Of a DNA stretch of 5,080 bases, positions 3,891 to 5,080 are shown piece after piece; position 1 is the first letter of the stretch; each line of letters begins with the position of its first letter. The stretch lies in contig JBIRBF010000191.1 in the NCBI GenBank assembly GCA_044326505.1, forward strand, positions 1 through 5,080. Direction: 5' to 3'. Below the pieces are notes generated by a model. That model did not search any database, had not been told where the DNA came from, and saw only the letters and a list, made by a program, of their open reading frames with translations. The DNA comes from JACJWR01 sp044326505. GTDB lineage: Bacteria > Actinomycetota > Actinomycetes > S36-B12 > UBA10799. A program made the translations under genes and the position numbers.

Positions 3891-5080
3891 GCGTTGTTCT
3901 TCTTGGCCTGGCGCTTGGTCAGTCGATCATCGACCAGGCGTACGAGTTTGGGCAGCCGGGACTGCAGGTTGTCGCCGAACGCCTCGGCCATGCGCTGTGG
4001 ATCGTCGATCCGCGGCGGCTGGGGGTAGGAGGACCGCCAGTACTGCTCACAGGTGTCCAGCCACGACTCCCCGAGGGCCCGCGTCACGCGCCCCGCGGCT
4101 ACCCCTGCTCCGACGCTGGTGCGGCGGACCGGAGCACCGTCCTCCTCGACGATGATCTCGACCTCCGGCTCGTCCTGGTCGGGGTGGTCCGAGCTCAGCC
4201 CGGCCCGCTGCCGGCGCCAAGCATCGAACTTCTCCGCCAGGGCGGCCGGTCCTCGCCGCGCCGGCGCTTCCTCGGAGTCCTCGGATCCTCCGGCCGCGCT
4301 GGCCTCGAGCGCGGAGGCGGCAGCAGCGGCCGGCGGCAGGGGTTGCCTACCTGCTGTCGCCTTGCGCTGCTTGGACTTCTCGCCGAGCGTGTTCACTCCG
4401 TTGGCCACGAGCGCGACGACCGACACCGCAGGCGAAAGCGGCAGCAGCAGCAGCCCGTTGCGCTGCCACGAGATGAGCTTGCGCATGCGCATCACTGTCG
4501 GGGTGCTCGCGAGCACCTGGCGGCTCTGGGTCTCGGGGATCTCGTAGATCGCCGCGACTGTGGCGAACATGGCCACCCATTCCTCGGTCATCGACTTCTG
4601 CCGCCAGCGGGCGCGGATTCGATCGGCGGACTGCTCGATCACACGATCCGCGGCCTGTCGCTTGAACTTCTGGTTGACCTGCTGGGCAGCGGCGAGGGCG
4701 TTTCGCACGCCCTCGGGTGCGAGCGCCGAGGTCTCCTGAAGCAAGTCCTCCAGCCCGTGCGACGGCACGTCGGCGAACGGATCGGCCGCCGCATTGACGT
4801 GGAACAGCCTGCCCCGCACCGGCAGGTGCAACGCGTTGATCTCGCGGGCGAGTGCCTGGGCGTCGGGGTGCACCTTGCCTTCGGGCGTCAGCGGCGTCTG
4901 CGTCATCACCAGCACGATCGGGATGCCGAGTTTGGCTACCCGGCGGATGAACTCCTCCTCGGCGGGCTGGATACGACGATCGCCGGCCCGCACGCAGTAC
5001 CAGATCACGTGGATCTGCTCGGCGGGGTCGCCCACCCGGTTGCGCTCGATGAATCGCGTGAGCTCGGCCAGGATGGCACC
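3887..5080 (-). CDS. GTPase-like protein, C-terminal part (5' end outside window)
   Basis: The frame is open to the right edge. Fifteen codons precede the GTG at 5035 (reading ILAELTRFIERN), so that GTG is probably internal and the P-loop, switch I and DxxG motifs lie outside. Visible are an Era/HSR1-like core strand IHVIWYCVR (4988-5014), a charged helix, strand IPIVLVM, a G4-position TQTP (4892-4903) and a G5-like FHVNA (4790-4804). Helical, positively charged sequence follows, then one hydrophobic segment (22 residues, 4394-4459) that may anchor or insert in the membrane. Next come an Ala/Pro/Ser linker, an acidic EVEIIVEED stretch, an Arg/Trp-rich region and a basic tail KRQAKKNNA. The G4 motif lacks the usual Lys and Asp. 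The layout recalls bacterial GTPases with a C-terminal membrane domain (DUF697 or dynamin-like), but I cannot place the family. Partner and role are unknown. Confidence 0.75.
   Translation of the reverse strand, partial: GAILAELTRFIERNRVGDPAEQIHVIWYCVRAGDRRIQPAEEEFIRRVAKLGIPIVLVMTQTPLTPEGKVHPDAQALAREINALHLPVRGRLFHVNAAADPFADVPSHGLEDLLQETSALAPEGVRNALAAAQQVNQKFKRQAADRVIEQSADRIRARWRQKSMTEEWVAMFATVAAIYEIPETQSRQVLASTPTVMRMRKLISWQRNGLLLLPLSPAVSVVALVANGVNTLGEKSKQRKATAGRQPLPPAAAAASALEASAAGGSEDSEEAPARRGPAALAEKFDAWRRQRAGLSSDHPDQDEPEVEIIVEEDGAPVRRTSVGAGVAAGRVTRALGESWLDTCEQYWRSSYPQPPRIDDPQRMAEAFGDNLQSRLPKLVRLVDDRLTKRQAKKNNA

Noticed and set aside
4440..4453. GCAGCAGCAGCAG trinucleotide repeat as a phase-variation tract
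   Set aside because: It encodes a Leu run in the hydrophobic segment of the minus-strand protein. Four units are ordinary, and unit changes would keep the frame.
4053..4547. A 164-codon plus-strand frame opposite the GTPase-like gene
   Set aside because: The Ser/Ala-rich antisense product matches the low-complexity linker on the other strand, and no start signal is seen.
1..5080. Search for insertion sequences, integrase sites, CRISPR repeats, tRNA and rRNA
   Set aside because: No terminal inverted repeats, regularly spaced repeats, tRNA-like cloverleaf or rRNA core sequence was seen by eye. A tRNAscan or repeat finder was not available.

Overview
The window is very G+C-rich throughout, with codon third positions dominated by G and C, GTG starts, GGAGG-type ribosome binding sites and TANNNT-like promoter elements. 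This points to a high-GC actinobacterium. The species cannot be read from the sequence. The density looks chromosomal: five genes with substantial coding length, short gaps, and no transposase, integrase, tRNA, rRNA or CRISPR repeat seen.

Region 1 (1-1742, plus strand) is a copper efflux module. It holds the C-terminal part of a Cu(I)-type P1B ATPase (its N-terminus lies before the window), followed after 87 bases by a 69-residue CopZ-like copper chaperone. The chaperone would hand Cu(I) to the ATPase for export. A strong stem-loop sits on the chaperone's stop codon, and a weaker one sits on the ATPase stop codon.

Region 2 (1743-2495) is a 120-base convergent gap with a candidate hairpin and a 12-codon micro-ORF, then a minus-strand UPF0126/TRIC-like seven-helix membrane protein.

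Region 3 (2496-3890) begins with a 175-base divergent gap rich in short perfect dyads. It continues with two plus-strand membrane protein genes that overlap by four bases (GTGA) and are almost certainly co-translated. The first is not recognised. The second resembles small 4-5-helix membrane proteins of the DUF6790 type.

Region 4 (3887-5080, minus strand) is the C-terminal part of a large GTPase-like protein. It runs off the right edge, so its P-loop is outside the window. Its stop codon overlaps that of the neighbouring plus-strand gene inside a single CTAG. The visible part has a G4-position motif without the usual Lys and Asp, one hydrophobic segment, a long low-complexity linker and a basic tail.

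No complete new defence, mobile or biosynthetic system is demonstrable. The least ordinary elements are the divergent GTPase-like protein and the unknown two-gene membrane operon beside it.
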